This document shows, in pieces, positions 5,735 through 7,939 of a stretch of DNA of 7,939 nt; the stretch's first letter is position 1; every line of letters starts with the position of its first letter. The notes beneath the pieces were generated by a model, which was not told the DNA's origin, made no database searches, and worked only from the letters and a program-made list of their open reading frames with translations. The translations under genes were made by a program, and so were the position numbers. Origin of the DNA: Sulfurimonas sp. (lineage in GTDB: Bacteria > Campylobacterota > Campylobacteria > Campylobacterales > Sulfurimonadaceae); NCBI GenBank assembly GCA_002733155.1, contig NVUO01000016.1:10609-18547 (forward strand). The letters are read 5' to 3'.

Positions 5735-7042
5735 ATGAAAAAAAGTATATTATTATCATTAGCAGTATCAACACTTGTTATGGCATCTCACCCAATAGGT
5801 GATGCTGGACATGCTCTAGATGGATCTCACAAGAGTCCAGTTCAATCTACACACACAGGTAGCAGTATTATCAATGCATTAAAAGATGGTAAGTTTTCTT
5901 TTAAAACTAGAACATTTTATATGATTAGAACTTTTGAGAGCACAGCTACTACACCTTCTAAAGATAGTGCCGAAGCATTAACATTTGGTGGTATTTTAAA
6001 ATACGAAAGTGCTGCATGGAATAATTTTAAAGTTGGTTTAGCATATTATGGAAACCATAGTCTTGGATTTTTTGATAGAGCAGATGGTGTAGGTACATCT
6101 AACTTACAAACTGGTAATGGTAATCAGGCTGGTGATGATATTACATTCTTAGGTGAGGCTTATTTACAGTACAATAATGCTAATACTATGATTAAAGTTG
6201 GTCGTCAACAACTAGCTACTCCATTAATCCAAAACCATGATTTAAGAGCATTACCATCAGTTTATGAAGCTGCCATTATCCGTAATAAAGACATTCCTAA
6301 TACAATGATTGAATTAGGTTATGTTAGAGCATACTCAGGATTTGTTTCTCGTGATAGTAGGTTTAATGATTACAATTCAAAATGGGGTAAGGATGGTTTA
6401 GCTTATATCTCATTTAAAAATACTAGTATAGATGACTTATCTGTTAGAGGTCAATATATTATTGCTATAGATGATCAATCTAAAAGTGCTACTAATATCG
6501 CTGTTGAAGATTATAAATATTTAGACGCTAAATACAACTTATCGTTTGGTACTAAAACTTATTTAAAAGCTCAGTATGGTGGGAATGGATATCAAGATGC
6601 TGATGATTCTACAATGTATGGTGTAAAAGTTGGTACAAGTTTTGGTATCTTAGATACAGCCTTAGTATTTAATGATATTTCTAATAACTCTTTTAAAGCA
6701 GTTGAATCTGGTCCAATGTATACAGACTGGCAACAAGGTTATGGTAACTATGAGCCAAGTACAGCTATTGGTGGACAATTAGTTTTTAAACCTATGAAAG
6801 AACTTAGCTTAAAAGTTGGTTATGTTGATGTATCTGCTAATGAGGGTAACTTAAGAGATGATTTCTCTGAATTTAACTTTGATGGTAAATATGCAATAAA
6901 TTCATCTTCAAAAATTAGAGTTAGATACTCTTTTAAAAATCAAACTAATGAATCAGAAAATGCAATCAGTGGAAACTTAAACGGAAGTTCTGGAAGAGAA
7001 GACAGACAAGACTTTAGAGTAATTTATTACCTAAACTTCTAA
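5735..7042 (+). CDS. OprD-like outer-membrane porin
   Basis: A 435-residue beta-barrel protein with a signal peptide (MKKSILLSLAVSTLVMA, cleavage after about residue 17) and a terminal DFRVIYYLNF, whose final Phe is the usual BAM recognition signal. Alternating hydrophobic strands run through the protein. GRQQLATPLIQNHDLRALPS (156-175) resembles the OprD-family segment near the constriction loop. After the signal peptide comes a short stretch with four histidines (H19, H26, H32, H40). The ATG at 5735 is preceded by AAGG (5725-5728), which overlaps the permease stop codon, so only 8 nt separate the genes and translation is probably coupled. Its place in the operon implies that it is the dedicated outer-membrane entry for the TRAP substrate. 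OprD relatives generally pass small organic acids or amino acids, but the specificity is not readable. Confidence 0.88.
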   Translation: MKKSILLSLAVSTLVMASHPIGDAGHALDGSHKSPVQSTHTGSSIINALKDGKFSFKTRTFYMIRTFESTATTPSKDSAEALTFGGILKYESAAWNNFKVGLAYYGNHSLGFFDRADGVGTSNLQTGNGNQAGDDITFLGEAYLQYNNANTMIKVGRQQLATPLIQNHDLRALPSVYEAAIIRNKDIPNTMIELGYVRAYSGFVSRDSRFNDYNSKWGKDGLAYISFKNTSIDDLSVRGQYIIAIDDQSKSATNIAVEDYKYLDAKYNLSFGTKTYLKAQYGGNGYQDADDSTMYGVKVGTSFGILDTALVFNDISNNSFKAVESGPMYTDWQQGYGNYEPSTAIGGQLVFKPMKELSLKVGYVDVSANEGNLRDDFSEFNFDGKYAINSSSKIRVRYSFKNQTNESENAISGNLNGSSGREDRQDFRVIYYLNF

Positions 7043-7047
7043 ACCTG

Positions 7048-7080
7048 AAATATCAAGGGCTTAGCTCTTGATATTTATTT
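7048..7080 (+). terminator. Rho-independent terminator of the TRAP-porin operon
   Basis: AAATATCAAG (7048-7057) pairs perfectly with CTTGATATTT (7067-7076). Three further inner pairs (one G-U) extend the stem to about 13 bp around a 3-nt loop. ATTT follows directly on the plus strand. It begins 5 nt after the porin stop. The minus-strand side lacks a T-run, so it should act mainly on the operon. Confidence 0.8.
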
Positions 7081-7125
7081 AAAATATAATAATAGATTTA
7101 ATCATTAATAGTTCATTTTCTAAGT

Positions 7126-7939
7126 TTATAAACTATCTAAGGCTTTTTGAACCTTTAGAGCTTGTATATGTTCACTAACATCATGTACACGTAAGATAGA
7201 TGCCCCATTTTTTACACCCTCTATATGTAAGGCTAAAGTTCCAGCTAATCTATGCTTTACATCTGATTTTGATATTTTATCTATCATAGACTTTCTTGAA
7301 GCTCCAAGTAAAATAGGGAAACCTAAGCTCATAAAATGCTCCAAGTGTTTAATTAAAATAAGATTATGTTTTAGGCTTTTTCCAAATCCTATGCCAACAT
7401 CAAGGACTATATCTGTAATACCAAAACTTTTTGCCTTAGCTATTCTTTCTTCAAAAAAAAGATATATATCACTTAATATATCCTCATAAGATGGTTTATT
7501 TTGCATAATCTTAGGTGAATCCAACATATGCATAATGACTACCCTTGCCCTATATTTAAAACAAAGTTTACATACTTTATCATTAGATAAACCAGTAATA
7601 TCGTTCACTATCTTAAAACCTGATTTTAAAGCATAAGATATAACCTCAGGCTGAAATGAATCTATACTAAAATCCACTTTATTAAATAGTTTCTCTTTTT
7701 TGATTAAATCTACTATAGGTTTTATACGCAAAAGTTCCTCTTGGGCACTAATATATTCAGAACCTGGGGCTGATGATGCTCCACCAATATCAATAATTTT
7801 AGCACCCTCATGTATCATTGTTTTTATTTTATAAATAGCATCTTTATCTTTAAACCTTGAAGAGGAAAAAAAACTATCGTCATTAGCATTAATAACACCC
7901 ATAATATCAACATTTTTAGGCTTTTTTACTTTTAAAATA
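7126..7939 (-). CDS. folP: Dihydropteroate synthase (N-terminus outside window)
   Basis: This enzyme joins p-aminobenzoate to a dihydropterin pyrophosphate in folate synthesis, in the cytosol. About 270 residues are visible and the frame stays open to the right edge. The ATG at 7902 is therefore internal, in the IMGVIN motif that begins the TIM barrel, and a longer N-terminal part lies outside. Recognisable motifs, numbered from that Met, are FSIDSFQPEVISYAL (78-92), IVNDITG (98-104), VIMHM (122-126), LDVGIGFGKSLKHNL (167-181), LLGASRKSMI (198-207), RLAGTLALH (218-226) and LRVHDVSEH (237-245). Two substrate loops are unusual: INANDDSFFSSS replaces the common INxTPDSFSDGG, and GGASSAPGSE replaces GGESTRPG. 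It is convergent with the porin operon, with 83 nt between stop codons, and has no evident functional link to it. Confidence 0.93.
   Translation of the reverse strand, partial: ILKVKKPKNVDIMGVINANDDSFFSSSRFKDKDAIYKIKTMIHEGAKIIDIGGASSAPGSEYISAQEELLRIKPIVDLIKKEKLFNKVDFSIDSFQPEVISYALKSGFKIVNDITGLSNDKVCKLCFKYRARVVIMHMLDSPKIMQNKPSYEDILSDIYLFFEERIAKAKSFGITDIVLDVGIGFGKSLKHNLILIKHLEHFMSLGFPILLGASRKSMIDKISKSDVKHRLAGTLALHIEGVKNGASILRVHDVSEHIQALKVQKALDSL

Noticed and set aside
7902..7902. ATG at 7902 as the start of folP
   Set aside because: It is the Met of the internal IMGVIN motif. The frame stays open to the window edge with FolP-like sequence (KPKNVDIM), so the real start lies outside.

Overview
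The window is AT-rich DNA that reads as a member of the Campylobacterota (a Sulfurimonas- or Arcobacter-like relative is my guess). This rests on the style of the coding sequences, the FolP and histidine kinase variants, and the pairing of a TAXI-type TRAP transporter with an OprD-like porin. The genus is inferred, because no rRNA or other phylogenetic marker is present.

Layout, left to right. Bases 1-319 (minus) hold the receiver domain of a response regulator whose C-terminal part lies outside the window. Bases 409-1225 hold a decayed IS110-family insertion sequence. Its transposase is spread over several frames and has lost internal sequence, and it is bounded by imperfect inverted repeats of about 50 bp. 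Bases 1226-1467 contain no convincing gene but do contain a striking stem-loop. Bases 1468-2397 (minus) encode a small membrane histidine kinase with almost no periplasmic part. A divergent control region (2398-2663) follows, with a good sigma70-type promoter facing right and a possible operator cluster.

Bases 2664-7042 (plus) form a compact three-gene operon: a TAXI-family periplasmic solute receptor, a fused 4TM/12TM TRAP permease, and an OprD-like outer-membrane porin. A rho-independent terminator closes it at 7048-7080. Bases 7126 to the right edge (minus) encode dihydropteroate synthase (FolP), whose N-terminus lies outside the window.

How it fits together (inference). The porin would admit a small, probably anionic, organic solute through the outer membrane. 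The TAXI receptor would bind it in the periplasm, and the permease would import it using an ion gradient. The divergent histidine kinase and the response regulator further downstream probably control this operon. The IS110 remnant sits between kinase and regulator genes, so they are now about 1.15 kb apart. The substrate cannot be read from sequence. No CRISPR array, tRNA, rRNA or intact mobile element was seen.
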